From contig NZ_CP102770.1 in assembly GCF_038561935.1 (NCBI RefSeq), positions 1,240,001-1,304,000 on the forward strand: a DNA stretch of 64,000 nt, written 5' to 3'. Below are positions 34,775-45,595 of this stretch, one piece after another; within the stretch, counting starts at the first letter, position 1; each line of letters begins with the position of its first letter. The position numbers and the translations under genes are program-made. The notes beneath the pieces were generated by a model. That model made no database searches. It had not been told where the DNA came from and was given only the letters and a program-made list of their open reading frames with translations. This DNA comes from Myxococcus stipitatus (GTDB lineage: Bacteria > Myxococcota > Myxococcia > Myxococcales > Myxococcaceae).

Positions 34775-36544
34775 CTACCGGCTGGAGGTGAGTCCCGCCG
34801 GCGCGCTGTCCGTGCGCAGGACGGGGTAGACGCGCAGCTGGGTGTCGCGGGCGGGGTGGCGCTCATAGAAGAAGCGCAGGCGCGCGCGAGCGTCCTTGGC
34901 GAAGGCGGGGTCCTTGAGCTTCGCGTCCCACTCGGCCTTCACGCGGGCGTCCTTGGCGAGCAGCTCCCGCGCGAAGGGCTCCAGCACGTAGTCCTCGATG
35001 TATTCCTTCTGCTCGAAGTGGGCGTTGAAGAAGCCCCAGGAGAGCAACGAGTCGGGGCCGGAGGGCTCGAACAGGTGCGCCACCAGCTCCACGCCGGGCT
35101 GGGCCACCGGCACGTACAGCGTCCCCGCGGGGAGCGCCCGGGTCTGCTTCTCCCACGCACCCTTGACGGAGAGCGTCTGGTGGCCCTCGTTGGAGGAGGG
35201 GCTCCACTTCGACTCGGTGGCGCGGAAGACCTCCACGTCGCTGGAGGGCGTGGGGCGGGCGAGGCGCTGGAAGCTCAGGCCGTGGGTGGTGAGCTTCTGG
35301 GACACCCAGGCGGCGTGCGCGGGAGGCACCAGGTAGCCGCCCGCGGGCAGCGTGACGGTGAGGGCGGGCTCCACCGTGTCGAAGTAGGGCACGGTCCAGA
35401 CCTCGGGCTTGGAGTCGTCGTAGCGAATCCACGTCTGGCCGGAGACCTCGGAGGTGCCGCGCTCGTAGGCGTAGCCTCGGAAGTCGATGGGGCGGCTCTG
35501 GGGGGTGTTCTTCCACGCGAGCACCACGTCGCGCACCTTGCCGGCCTGGGCCTCCGCGTCGGCGGCCTTCACGGCGGTGAGCATCTCCGCGCCGTCGCGA
35601 GCGGCCATCCGCAAGAGGCTCGCGACGACGTTGCGCGTGGCCTTCACGCGCTGGGCATAGGGCTTCCAGGAGTGGGTCTCCACGAGGACGCCGAAGCGGC
35701 GGTGGCTGGCGGCGTAGGCGTGGCTGAAGCGCGGGGAGGGCACGCCGTAGGCGAAGCCGGACTTCGGGTCATCGTCCTCGATGAAGGACGGGTAGAAGTC
35801 GAGCGGCTGGTGGCCCTGGGACTCCAGCTCCTGGAGGAGCTCCTTCATCAGCTTCGTGCCGACGGTGCGCAGGGGCGCGGGGCCGGACTGCAGGGGCTCG
35901 ATGGCGATGGCGACATCGGGCTGGAACTTGGCGCCGTCGGTGACGTGCAGGTCCGCGTAGATGAGGGCGTCCCAGGTGTTGAGGTAGCGCCGCAGGGCCA
36001 CCATCTCCGGGGCGTCGGCTTTGACGTAGTCGCGGTTGAGGTTGAAGTTCTGGCCGGTGGTGCGCCAGCCCATCTCCTCGGGGCCGACCTGGTTGGGGCG
36101 GTTGTTGGGAGCGAAGCGCTCGTGGCCGTCGACGTTGAAGACGGGGACGAAGACGGCGGTGACGTCCTTGAGGACGCCGGGGAGCGTCTTGCCGGAGAGC
36201 AGGTCCCTGAGGAGCGCGAAGCCCGCGTCCTTGCCGTCGATTTCACCCGCGTGGATGCCGCCCTGGAAGAAGACGACGGGGCGCTTCTTCTTCGTGTTGG
36301 CGGCCGGGGTGAGGGTGCCGTCCGCGCTGGCGATGAGGGCGAGCATGGGGCGACCCTCGGGGGTGGTGCCGAACGTGTCGCAGCGCACCTTGCCGGGGAA
36401 GGCCTTGGGGAAGGCGCGGCAGAGGGACTCGACCTCGGGGTAGCGGCCGGTGCGGGTCCAGCCGCTCTGCTCGGAGACGGTGGTGAGTGGGAGCGGCGCC
36501 TGGGTGAGCGCCAGGGAGAGGGCGGTGGCGAGGAGCATCCTCAA
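34775..36544 (-). CDS. secreted M14-family zinc carboxypeptidase
   Basis: 589 residues with a short signal peptide (MRMLLATALSLALTQA). M14 zinc-site motif HxxE is His98-Ala-Gly-Glu101 in GGIHAGEIDGKD; the third ligand is probably His in YADLHVTDG, about residue 200. PNRPNQVGPEEMGWRTTGQNFNLNRDY, with Asn-Arg of the specificity region, is typical of the family. Catalytic Glu is not pinned down. It removes C-terminal residues from peptides, or peptidoglycan peptides, outside the cytosol, useful for predatory nutrition. It lies 25 bases downstream of the MBL hydrolase gene, so the two may be cotranscribed. The C-terminal part (residues 380-589) is a beta-rich extension of unknown role. Confidence 0.87.
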   Translation of the reverse strand: MRMLLATALSLALTQAPLPLTTVSEQSGWTRTGRYPEVESLCRAFPKAFPGKVRCDTFGTTPEGRPMLALIASADGTLTPAANTKKKRPVVFFQGGIHAGEIDGKDAGFALLRDLLSGKTLPGVLKDVTAVFVPVFNVDGHERFAPNNRPNQVGPEEMGWRTTGQNFNLNRDYVKADAPEMVALRRYLNTWDALIYADLHVTDGAKFQPDVAIAIEPLQSGPAPLRTVGTKLMKELLQELESQGHQPLDFYPSFIEDDDPKSGFAYGVPSPRFSHAYAASHRRFGVLVETHSWKPYAQRVKATRNVVASLLRMAARDGAEMLTAVKAADAEAQAGKVRDVVLAWKNTPQSRPIDFRGYAYERGTSEVSGQTWIRYDDSKPEVWTVPYFDTVEPALTVTLPAGGYLVPPAHAAWVSQKLTTHGLSFQRLARPTPSSDVEVFRATESKWSPSSNEGHQTLSVKGAWEKQTRALPAGTLYVPVAQPGVELVAHLFEPSGPDSLLSWGFFNAHFEQKEYIEDYVLEPFARELLAKDARVKAEWDAKLKDPAFAKDARARLRFFYERHPARDTQLRVYPVLRTDSAPAGLTSSR

Positions 36545-36569
36545 CCCTCAGCACAGGCTCCCGTGTGAT

Positions 36570-37505
36570 TCAACCGCTGTGCACGGTGAGAGTTCCTCCC
36601 ACGGGTAGGACGTGGAGGTGTTGTCGCGGCAAGTCACGGCGCGTCCACTCGGCGTCCAGGCGGCGGGGCGGCTCGTCGAGGGGCTCGTCGGTGAGCTTGA
36701 AGGTGCCCCAGTGCATGGCGAGGAAGTCCCGGGCGCGGAGGGCTTCAAAGGCTCGCACGGCTTCCTCGGGATTCATGTGCTGGCGGCTCATGAACCATTC
36801 CGGGTCATACGCGCCGATGGGGAGCATGGCGGCGTCGATGCGAGGGAAGCGCTGGCCGATGTCGTGGAAGCCCTCGAACCAGGCGGTGTCGCCGGAGTGG
36901 TAGAGGCGCGCGCTGGAGCCTTCGATGACGAAGCCGCCCCAGAGCATGTCATTGGCGTCGTTGAGGCCGCGCCGGCTCCAGTGCTGGGAGGGGACGAAGT
37001 GGACGGTGACGGGGCCGACGCGGGTGGAGTGCCACCAGTCGAGCTCGGTGACGGCGAGGCCGCTGCCGCGGAACACGGGCGCGTGGCCGAGGCCCGTGAC
37101 GATGGGGGCCCGGATGTCGACGAGGGTGGGGAGGTCCAGGTGGTCGTAGTGGTTGTGGGAGACGAGGCTGGCGGTGATGGGGGGAAGCTGGTGGGTGGGG
37201 ATGCCGGGCGGGACGTTGCGGCGGATGACGACGTTGATGGCGTCGCGCAGGACGGGGTCGATGACGAGGGAGATGCCATCGAGTTGCACGAGCCAGCTCG
37301 CATGGCCGAGCCAGGTGAGGCGGGCGCCTTCACCGGGGGCGGGAGGCGTGGTGAGGAGGGCGAGGTCTGGGGAGACGTGGGGGACGGGGGCGTGGTCGGG
37401 GGACTTGCGGCGGCGGCCCGAGAGTTTGTCGGCGACGGCCCATTTGAAGACGGTGCTGAAGGGTTGAGGGCCGGTGCCGTCGAGGTTCTTGAAGCGCAGG
37501 GGCAT
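36570..37505 (-). CDS. MBL-fold metallohydrolase (NAPE-PLD/UlaG-like)
   Basis: 311 residues, no signal peptide. Metallo-beta-lactamase motif SHNHYDHLD (His117, His119, Asp121, His122) plus GLGHAPVF, SQHWSRR and the second metal site YHSGDTAWF, MNPEEAVRA and HWGTFKL. That block order matches N-acyl-phosphatidylethanolamine phospholipase D-like and UlaG-like hydrolases. It likely cleaves a phosphodiester or ester of a lipid or sugar acid. Likely first gene of a unit with the M14 peptidase. Confidence 0.85.
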   Translation of the reverse strand: MPLRFKNLDGTGPQPFSTVFKWAVADKLSGRRRKSPDHAPVPHVSPDLALLTTPPAPGEGARLTWLGHASWLVQLDGISLVIDPVLRDAINVVIRRNVPPGIPTHQLPPITASLVSHNHYDHLDLPTLVDIRAPIVTGLGHAPVFRGSGLAVTELDWWHSTRVGPVTVHFVPSQHWSRRGLNDANDMLWGGFVIEGSSARLYHSGDTAWFEGFHDIGQRFPRIDAAMLPIGAYDPEWFMSRQHMNPEEAVRAFEALRARDFLAMHWGTFKLTDEPLDEPPRRLDAEWTRRDLPRQHLHVLPVGGTLTVHSG

Positions 37506-37596
37506 GAGGGCGGAGTCCTGGGGCGGGGGCGCGCGCGGCCCGAGCGCCTGTCATGCGCGCGAGGTGTGTGGGTTCGCAAGGGAATGCGGAGGAAGG

Positions 37597-38475
37597 TCAC
37601 CAGTCGGGGTGGCAGACCCAGGGGGAGGAGGGGCGACGTTGGAAGCAGCGGAAGCCGTCGGCGCAGGTGCTGGGGCCGTCGGGCTGACAGGGCTGTTTGC
37701 AGGACCAGCCGTCGCAGATGAGGCCGGTGGGGCACGGAGGGAAGTCCTGGCCGCAGCGTTGCTCACACTCGGACCAGATGCGGTCGGGGAATCGGGAGGC
37801 GTGGACGAACTTGCACTCCTGACCTTCGGGGCAGGGTATCTCCTGGCACCGAGGACCGAGGACCCGAGCACACGCGGAGGCGCCTGCCTCGTGACGGATG
37901 CAGTGCTGGCCTTCGGGACAGCCGCTCTGCTCGCAGGTGGGAAGGCACAGTGGGGCGGGCCAGTCGTCGACGCAGAAGAAGTGTGGCGGGCAGCTCGCGG
38001 GGTCGTTCAGCACGCAGGGGCGACCGCAGAAGGCGCCTTCGGTGGAGCAATGGAGGCCGGGGGCGCATGCGCCCTCCTGGCTCTCGGAAATCTTGACGCA
38101 GCGCTCGCCTTCCGTGCGGAGCCCCATGGGGGCGCAGGTCCGCACCATGGGGTCCTGTCCTTGGGTGGCGAGGAGCTGGCAGACCTGTCCATCCGGACAC
38201 TGGGCATCCGTGCGGCACTGGCTGTCGGAGCAATAGTGGGCTCGTGCGCGCGCATCCTCGAGGCAGCCCAGCGGAGGTTCGCACTTCATCTCCGGTCCAC
38301 AGTCGCGATGATAGGTCCGCAGATGGGCGCGCTCTTCCACGGAGAGGACAGGGCTGACGCGCCGTCCTCGGACGTACTCAGGTGCGGTTGATTGGAGCAG
38401 CCCATTCGCGGTGAGCACGAGCGGCAGCGGTAGCAGCAGGGCGAGGCCGGCCCCCAACATCGCGCGGAGGTTCAT
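37597..38475 (-). CDS. Cys-rich membrane-anchored or secreted protein
   Basis: 292 residues. ATG 38475 overlaps the upstream stop (ATGA), so this start is preferred over one nine codons earlier. N-terminal hydrophobic signal (LRAMLGAGLALLLPLPLVLTANGLL) then about 30 Cys in short CPxGQxC, CDGWSC and CPEGQEC modules resembling the DUF7107-like or dickkopf-type Cys repeats common in Myxococcota. Likely exported and disulfide-linked. Function unknown. Confidence 0.72.
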   Translation of the reverse strand: MNLRAMLGAGLALLLPLPLVLTANGLLQSTAPEYVRGRRVSPVLSVEERAHLRTYHRDCGPEMKCEPPLGCLEDARARAHYCSDSQCRTDAQCPDGQVCQLLATQGQDPMVRTCAPMGLRTEGERCVKISESQEGACAPGLHCSTEGAFCGRPCVLNDPASCPPHFFCVDDWPAPLCLPTCEQSGCPEGQHCIRHEAGASACARVLGPRCQEIPCPEGQECKFVHASRFPDRIWSECEQRCGQDFPPCPTGLICDGWSCKQPCQPDGPSTCADGFRCFQRRPSSPWVCHPDW

Positions 38476-38687
38476 GGCTCGCCGCCGCATTTCTGGAGGC
38501 ACTCGTCGGAGTGTTCACGCCCGTTGCCGCAGTACCGGGCTCGTTCGTCCTGCGTGCAGTCCGAGGGGATTCGCTCCAAGGCGTCCCGATGCGCGGAGCG
38601 GTCCACCAGCCCCTCACGCCGATGAACCTCGGGGCAGCCCAGCAGGGCCAAGGACAGCGCACAGACCCAGATGACTGGCCATGGCAT
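38472..38687 (-). CDS. small lipoprotein
   Basis: 71 residues. ATG 38687 has GGAGG with 7-base spacing. The signal ends in LALLGC, a lipobox with Cys18; the mature part has four more Cys (CTQDERARYC, CLQKC). It is coupled to the Cys-rich gene downstream by ATGA. Both probably act together at the envelope; no function is suggested by sequence. Confidence 0.7.
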   Translation of the reverse strand: MPWPVIWVCALSLALLGCPEVHRREGLVDRSAHRDALERIPSDCTQDERARYCGNGREHSDECLQKCGGEP

Positions 38688-38843
38688 CGCGTGTCCTCCG
38701 GTAGAGGCGCCTCACGCGAGGTCTACCACGGCGGCGCTTGGCGCTCCGGAGCCACCGTCGTGTCCCTCGGCCCCCAGTTCAGTGGCTCACGCTGCGGCCA
38801 GGCGCGGCTTCTCGGCGAGGCCCCCATCCCGCTCCGCTCTCAC

Positions 38844-38850
38844 TTATATA
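38844..38850 (+). promoter_or_regulatory. candidate -10 box for a leaderless histidine kinase mRNA
   Basis: TTATATA in a very GC-rich context lies 7 bases before ATG 38858. No good -35 is seen at 17 bases (TCCCGC region). If it is the -10, transcription would start at or within a base or two of the ATG. Confidence 0.4.
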
Positions 38851-38857
38851 GAGCGCG

Positions 38858-40314
38858 ATGCTGCCCACCTCCGGCTCCACGACCCGCAAGCTCCTGCTCG
38901 CATTCGGCGCGCTCGTGGCCCTCTTCACCGCCGCGTCGGGCTTCGCGCTCGCCCGGCTGGCCGACATCCACGACGGCTCGCACCAGCTGCGCGAAGCCGG
39001 CAACCGCGTCCGTGATGCGCTCGAGCTCGCCACCGCCGTGCGAGACCAGTACGCCCACGTGGCGCACACCATCATCCTCGGCAACGCGAGCCACGTTCAC
39101 TTCCACGAGGAATCCCGGGCGCGCGTCGAAGCGCTCACCCGCCGTCTCCGTGAGCAGGCACAGGACGACGAGGAGCGCGCCTGGGTGGCCGACATCCAGG
39201 AGAACGGCGATGCCCTCGAGCGCCTGTACCGCGACTCCCTCCTCCCCGCCGTGCTCGCGAAGGACCACGCCACCGTCACCGCAGTCCACAGTCGGGTGCT
39301 CGAGCGCGTGTCGCTCGTCCAAGCCCGCGCCGAATCCCTGGCGCATCGCTTCGACAACTCCATCGGCTCCTTCGAGGCCCACGTCGGCGCCGTCGAACAC
39401 AACAGCTTCCGCTGGGCGCTGCTCCTGCTCGGTGGCGCCACGCTGTTCGCCATCGGCGTGGGCATCTACATCGGTAACTCCGTGGCCCGCCCCGTGGCTC
39501 GCCTGTCCGAGGGCGCCGCGCGCCTTGCCCAGGGAGACCTCGACACGCGCATCCCCGAGAATGACCCCGGAGAGCTCGGCCAGCTCGCCGCGCAGTTCAA
39601 CCGCATGACCGAGGCCCTGCGCACCCACCAAGCCCAGCTCGTCCAACACGAGAAGCTCGCGAGCGTCGGCCGCCTCGCCGCGGGTGTGGCGCATGAAATC
39701 AACAATCCCCTGGGCGTCATCCTCGGCTATGTGCGCATCCTCCAACGCAAGGCGGAGGGCCCCCTGGCCGAGGACCTCAAGGTGGTCGAGGAGGAGGCCG
39801 TGCGCTGCCAGCAGATTGTCGAAGGGCTGCTCGACCTCTCCCGCCCGGGCCATGGACCGATGGAGAAAGTCTCCGTGCGAGAGACCTGTGAGGACGTCGT
39901 GGCGAGACTGCGAGAAGCCGAGCGACTCGGTCAGGTGGAGGTGCGCGTGGAGGGCACCGCGAGCGCATGGGCCCAGCCCCTGCGCCTGCGCCAGGTCCTG
40001 CTCAACCTCGTGAAGAACGCCGCGGAGGCCGCGGGCTCGGGCGGCACCGTCGAGGTGCGAATCGAGCCCGACAAGGACGGAGGCGCCAGCGTGGCCATCT
40101 CCGACTCCGGGCCCGGCGTGAAGCCCGAGGACCGTCGCCGCCTCTTCGAGCCCTTCTTCACCACCAAGTCCACGGGCACCGGCCTGGGGCTCGCCGTGAG
40201 CCAGGCCATCGCGGAGGCGCACGGAGGACGCATCGAAGCGGACACAGGTCCACTCGGGGGTGCACGCTTCACCCTGCGGCTCCCACCCGCCTCCGCCGAG
40301 AGAGAGGCCATGGC

Positions 40315-40318
<4 letters not shown>
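38858..40318 (+). CDS. sensor histidine kinase (HAMP, HisKA, HATPase)
   Basis: 486 residues: N-terminal transmembrane helix, periplasmic helical sensor (about 30-185), second helix (WALLLLGGATLFAIGVGIYIG), HAMP (NSVARPVARLSEGAARLAQGDLDTRIP), H-box GVAHEINNPL with His279, and ATPase N-box NLVKNAAEA, G1 DSGPGV and G2 GTGLGLAV. The 'EINNPLG' H-box is NtrB-type. It phosphorylates the adjacent sigma54 activator, with which it overlaps as ATGA. Signal unknown; a small-molecule or envelope signal is likely because the sensor is periplasmic. Confidence 0.93.
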
Positions 40319-41739
<1,421 letters not shown>

Positions 41740-41833
41740 CGCCGCGTTCCACCCAGGCGAGAGGTCATGCGACTCCCCCTCGCCCAGGTGCCGCGAAGAA
41801 CGAATGTGACGGAGCGCGAGACCGGCCCCCGCG

Positions 41834-42682
41834 TCAGAATGCGGGAACCACCGCGCCGCCGTAGTTCGCCTCGATGAACTTGCGCACCTCGGCGGACTGG
41901 AGCGCCTTGAGCAGCACGCGGACCTCGGGGCGGGCATCGTCGCCCTTCCGGACCACAATCACATTCGCGTACGGGTTGCGCGCGGAGGACTCGCTGGCGA
42001 GCACCTTGGCATCGAGCTTCAAGTGCTTCTGCGCCTCCAGGAAGTAGTTGCCGTTGATGACCGCGGCGGCCACGTCCTCCAGCGTGCGCGGCTGCTGCTC
42101 GGCATCAATCTCCCGCAGCTCCAGCTTGCGCGGGTTGCCCACCACGTCCTGCACGGTGGCGGCGGCCCCCACGTTCTCACGCAGGCGCAGCAACCCATGG
42201 TCCTCCAGCAGGTGCAGCGCACGCGACGCATTGCTGGGGTCCGACGGGATGGTGACCTGCGCGCCCTCGGGCAGCTCCGCGAGCTGACGGTACTTCGTCG
42301 AGTACAGCGCGAGCGGCTCCAGATGCACGGCCCCGGCGCTGCTCAGCGACAGCTTCCGGTCCGCGGCGAAGCGCTCCAGGTACGGCACATGCTGGAAGTA
42401 GTTGGCATCGAGCTGTCCATCGGCCAGCGCGATGTTGGGCTGCACATAGTCGGTGAACTCGACCACCTCGACGCGCACGCCGTCGCGCAGGGCCACGGGC
42501 ACCGCCGCGCGGAGAATCTCCCCATGGGGCACGGGATTGACGCCGACCTTGAGGGTGGGAACGCCCGGGGCCTCGCCCGTGGCGGGGGCTTCGGACTTCT
42601 TGCAGCCCGTCCCCACCAGCAACGCGGCGGAGATGGCGGCGAAAGCCAAGGGAATCAGCAGGAACGATGAAGGTGGCTTCAT
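41834..42682 (-). CDS. metQ: MetQ/NlpA-type substrate-binding lipoprotein
   Basis: 282 residues from ATG 42682. Signal with lipobox VGTGC (Cys27). The mature part has the NlpA/MetQ pattern: LKVGVNPVPHGEILRAA, VEFTDYVQPNIALADGQLDANYFQH, and IPSDPSNASRALHLLEDHGLL. Binds methionine or another sulfur amino acid in the periplasm and feeds MetNI. Last gene of cysK-metN-metI-metQ, 56 bases after metI. The frame runs on upstream to 43393, but the lipoprotein start is clear. Confidence 0.93.
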   Translation of the reverse strand: MKPPSSFLLIPLAFAAISAALLVGTGCKKSEAPATGEAPGVPTLKVGVNPVPHGEILRAAVPVALRDGVRVEVVEFTDYVQPNIALADGQLDANYFQHVPYLERFAADRKLSLSSAGAVHLEPLALYSTKYRQLAELPEGAQVTIPSDPSNASRALHLLEDHGLLRLRENVGAAATVQDVVGNPRKLELREIDAEQQPRTLEDVAAAVINGNYFLEAQKHLKLDAKVLASESSARNPYANVIVVRKGDDARPEVRVLLKALQSAEVRKFIEANYGGAVVPAF

Positions 42683-42738
42683 GGGGTGTGGAATCCAGAC
42701 AGGGGGCGCGGCGCGAACAGCACCGCCGCGCGGATATT

Positions 42739-43419
42739 TCAGTCGTGTGCGCGATGGGGCGCGGAGCTCGTGTGGTCGAACCGGGAGGCCAGGCCATCCC
42801 CCAACCACTGCACGAGCTGCACCAGCGCCAACAGCACGGCGAGGCAGCCCAGCATGACGTCGGTGCGGAAGCGCATGTAGCCGTACTTCACCGCGAGGTC
42901 TCCCAGCCCACCTCCACCCACGGCTCCCGCCATGGCGCTGTAGCCGAGCAGGCTGATAACCATGAGCGCCGTCCCGCGCACGAGAGAAGGCAGGGCCTCC
43001 GGCAGCAACACGCGGAAGATGACGCGCTGGTGCGTGGAGCCCATCGCGATGGCCGCCTCCACGAGGCCCGCATCCACCTCCCGCAGCGCCTGCTCCACCA
43101 CGCGGCCCATGAACGGAATCGCCGCGACCACCAGTGGAACGATGGCCGCCGTGGTGCCAATGGTCGTCCCCACCAGCCACCGCGTCAGCGGGACGATCGC
43201 CACCATCAGGATGATGAAGGGCACCGAGCGCCCCACGTTGACCAGCGTGCCCAGCACGCGGTTCAGCGCCGGTCGCTCCCACAGGCCGCCCCGGTCCGTC
43301 AGCACCAGCAGCACGCCCAGGGGCAACCCCACGAGCACCACGAGCAACGTGGCCACGGACGTCATGTAGAGCGTCTCCAGCGTGGCCGTCCACAACCAGC
43401 GAGCAAGTTCAGGCGGCAC
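42739..43419 (-). CDS. metI: methionine-type ABC transporter permease
   Basis: 226 residues with five to six membrane helices and the EAA-loop EAAIAMGSTHQRVIFRVLLPEALP that docks on MetN. GTG 43419 is used with GAGGAGG 6 bases upstream; it overlaps metN by 11 bases. Family members move D- or L-methionine and some move cystine or other S-compounds; the cysK neighbour leaves that open. Confidence 0.92.
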   Translation of the reverse strand: MPPELARWLWTATLETLYMTSVATLLVVLVGLPLGVLLVLTDRGGLWERPALNRVLGTLVNVGRSVPFIILMVAIVPLTRWLVGTTIGTTAAIVPLVVAAIPFMGRVVEQALREVDAGLVEAAIAMGSTHQRVIFRVLLPEALPSLVRGTALMVISLLGYSAMAGAVGGGGLGDLAVKYGYMRFRTDVMLGCLAVLLALVQLVQWLGDGLASRFDHTSSAPHRAHD

Positions 43420-44410
43420 GAGCAGCCTCCTCGGTCGTCAAGCCCTGCTCGCGCAGGAACACCAGCGCCTGGCGCACCGCCTCCGGTGCCCCCGTGAGCT
43501 CGAACAGCAGTCGTCCCACGCGCGCCTCACCCACGCGCTCCAGCGAGCCCTCCAGCAGGTGCGCATCCACGTCGAACCGGCGCGCCAGCGTGGAGAGGAT
43601 GGGCCGCGTGGAGTGCTCACCCGCCAAGGTCAGCGCCACGCGATATCCACCGCGGAGGACGGGGCCCTCCCCCGTCGAGAACGGCGGGTAGCACAGCTCA
43701 TGAAGCCGGGTGCCCGGGCGGGACAGGAGGTCCAGCACCTTGCCCTGCTCCACCAGTCGGCCCTTCTCCAGCACGGCGGCGGAGTCGCAGATGGACTTCA
43801 CCACCTCCATCTGGTGGGTGATGAGCAGGACGGTGAGCCCCAGCTGCCGGTTGAGGTCCTTGAGCAGCGCCAGTACGGAGCGGGTCGTCTCCGGGTCCAG
43901 CGACGACGTGGCCTCGTCCGACAACAGGATGCGAGGCCGAGGCGCCAGCGCCCGCGCGATGCCCACGCGCTGCTTCTGCCCACCCGACAGCCGCGCCGGG
44001 TAGACCTCCGCCTTGTCGCTCAAGCCCACCAGCGAGAGCAGCTCGGAGACACGCGCCCGAATCTGCTCGCGAGGAAGGCCCGCCACCTCCAGCGGGTAGG
44101 CGACGTTCTGCGCCACCGTCTGCGAGGAGAAGAGGTTGAAGTGCTGGAAGATCATCCCGATGCCCTGCCTCGCCTTGCGCAGCGCCTCGGGACTCAAGCC
44201 CAGCAGCTCCTGCCCGTTCACTCGCACCCGGCCCTCGGTGGGGCGCTCCAGCAGGTTGACGCAGCGGATGAGCGTGGACTTGCCGGCGCCACTCTGGCCC
44301 AGCACGCCGAACACCTCGCCCGGCTCCACTCGCAGCGACACGTCCTGGAGCGCCGGCACCTCGCGCCCGCCCTGCCTGTACACCTTGCTGATACCGCGCA
44401 GCTCAATCAT
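43409..44410 (-). CDS. metN: methionine-type ABC transporter ATP-binding protein
   Basis: 333 residues: Walker [10 protein letters not shown] (38-46), Q-loop, [15 protein letters not shown] signature, Walker [13 protein letters not shown], and a C-terminal NIL regulatory domain (about 260-333) that binds substrate for trans-inhibition. The start overlaps the cysK stop as ATGA. Forms the transporter with MetI and MetQ. Confidence 0.95.
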   Translation of the reverse strand: MIELRGISKVYRQGGREVPALQDVSLRVEPGEVFGVLGQSGAGKSTLIRCVNLLERPTEGRVRVNGQELLGLSPEALRKARQGIGMIFQHFNLFSSQTVAQNVAYPLEVAGLPREQIRARVSELLSLVGLSDKAEVYPARLSGGQKQRVGIARALAPRPRILLSDEATSSLDPETTRSVLALLKDLNRQLGLTVLLITHQMEVVKSICDSAAVLEKGRLVEQGKVLDLLSRPGTRLHELCYPPFSTGEGPVLRGGYRVALTLAGEHSTRPILSTLARRFDVDAHLLEGSLERVGEARVGRLLFELTGAPEAVRQALVFLREQGLTTEEAARAA

Positions 44411-45375
44411 CCACCGACTCCCTGCGGCGTGTTCGCGAGCTCCTCGGCGAACGCCGCGAAGGAACTCCAATAACGCTCCCCCGTATCCGGCAGCACGGTG
44501 AGCACCGTCTTGCCAGGACCCAGGCGACGCGCCACCTGCCGGGCCGCATGCAGCGCCGCGCCGCTGGAGACGCCGACGAGCAGCCCCTCCTTGCGCGCCA
44601 GGTCCCGAGCCGCCAGGTAGGCGTCCACATCCGCCACGTCGATGACCTCGTCGTACACGCCGCGGTCCAGCACCTCCGGAACGAAGTTGGCGCCCAGGCC
44701 CTGGATGCGGTGCGGGCCGGCCTTGCCCTGCGTGAGCAGCGGCGAGCGCAGCGGCTCCACGGCCACCACCTGGAGCGACGGGTTCGCCTTCTTGAGCACC
44801 CCGCCCGCGCCCGTGATGGTGCCGCCGGTGCCGATGCCCGCGACGAACGCATCCAGCTTCGTCACGTCCAGGTCGCCCAGGATCTCCTTCGCCGTCGTGC
44901 GCCGGTGGATCTCCGGGTTGGAGGGGTTGCGAAACTGCTGCGGCATGAAGCCCTTGTCGCCCAGCGACTTGACCAGCTCCTCGGCGGCCTCGACGGCGCC
45001 CGTCATTCCCTTGGAGGCGGGCGTGAGCAGCAGCTCCGCGCCATAGGCCTCGAGGATGCGGCGGCGCTCCACGCTCATGCTCTCCGGCATGGTGAGGACG
45101 ATGCGATAGCCCTTCACCGCGGCGACCATGGCCAGCGCGACGCCGGTGTTGCCGCTGGTGGGCTCGACAATCGTCATGCCCGGCCGCAGGCGGCCGTGGT
45201 TCTCCGCGTCCTCAATCATCGCCAGGCCGATGCGGTCCTTCACGCTGCCGCCCGGGTTGAAGAACTCGACCTTCGCGAGGACGGTCGCCTCGTCGGGGCC
45301 GCCAATGCGCGACAGCCGGATGATGGGGGTCCGGCCGATGAGCTGCGTCACGTCGGGGTAGATGTTGTTGGGCAT
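44407..45375 (-). CDS. cysK: cysteine synthase A (O-acetylserine sulfhydrylase)
   Basis: 322 residues. PLP Lys46 in NPGGSVKDR, the substrate loop [17 protein letters not shown]-like [11 protein letters not shown], and [10 protein letters not shown] are complete. It makes Cys from O-acetylserine and sulfide in the cytosol. Heads an operon with metNIQ. The protein itself contains no Cys residue, which would let it be made during Cys starvation. Upstream are a Cys-codon leader ORF (45500-45586) and an attenuator hairpin, so expression probably rises when Cys-tRNA is short. Confidence 0.95.
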   Translation of the reverse strand: MPNNIYPDVTQLIGRTPIIRLSRIGGPDEATVLAKVEFFNPGGSVKDRIGLAMIEDAENHGRLRPGMTIVEPTSGNTGVALAMVAAVKGYRIVLTMPESMSVERRRILEAYGAELLLTPASKGMTGAVEAAEELVKSLGDKGFMPQQFRNPSNPEIHRRTTAKEILGDLDVTKLDAFVAGIGTGGTITGAGGVLKKANPSLQVVAVEPLRSPLLTQGKAGPHRIQGLGANFVPEVLDRGVYDEVIDVADVDAYLAARDLARKEGLLVGVSSGAALHAARQVARRLGPGKTVLTVLPDTGERYWSSFAAFAEELANTPQGVGG

Positions 45376-45420
45376 TCGCGTTTCTCGGTGGGAAAGGCCG
45401 GGACCGCGATGCTGCGCCCC

Positions 45421-45479
45421 GGCGTGTGGGGAAAAAGGAACGGCCCGTCTCCAGATGCTGGGGACGGGCCGGACACGCC
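45421..45479 (-). terminator. intrinsic terminator (attenuator) in the cysK leader
   Basis: Read on the minus strand, GGCCCGTC (45470-45463) pairs with GACGGGCC (45449-45442), extended by one more G-C pair, with a CCAG/CTGG inner stem, and is followed by GTTCCTTTTT (T-run 45436-45432). An outer GGCGTGT/ACACGCC pairing (45479-45473 with 45427-45421) could add stability. It stops 56 bases before the cysK ATG and after the leader ORF. Confidence 0.8.
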
Positions 45480-45499
45480 TGAGCGCGAAGGTGCGTTGC

Positions 45500-45586
45500 T
45501 CAGTACGCTCGAACGGACGGACCCGTCACGGCACGACAACACGTGCCACGACAACAGGTCCGGAACGGAGCGACGGAGACGAACAT
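45500..45586 (-). CDS. Cys-codon leader peptide of the cysK operon
   Basis: 28 codons from ATG 45586 (30 from ATG 45592) to TGA 45500-45502. It carries two tandem Cys-Cys pairs, all as TGT, at 45556-45551 and 45541-45536, embedded in [10 protein letters not shown]. There is no Shine-Dalgarno; the predicted promoter starts the mRNA near 45586-45590, so translation would be leaderless. The RNA can form a leader hairpin (CGGACC 45562-45557 with GGUCCG 45523-45518, and inside it GGCACG 45547-45542 with CGUGCC 45535-45530, whose loop is exactly the second Cys pair) or an antiterminator (GACGGGUC 45527-45520 with terminator arm 45470-45463). Mycobacteria have comparable leaderless polycysteine ORFs that attenuate cysteine operons. 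Stalling at Cys codons should switch cysK on. Confidence 0.75.
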   Translation of the reverse strand: MFVSVAPFRTCCRGTCCRAVTGPSVRAY

Positions 45587-45595
45587 TGGCATCAG

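Noticed and set aside
41740-41833. Terminator between the response regulator and metQ
   Set aside because: Only a 6-bp GGCGAG/CTCGCC pairing without a T-run; too weak to list.
45348-45554. 68-codon minus-strand ORF overlapping the cysK leader
   Set aside because: A different frame from the Cys-codon leader; it runs through the terminator and into cysK out of frame with no Shine-Dalgarno.
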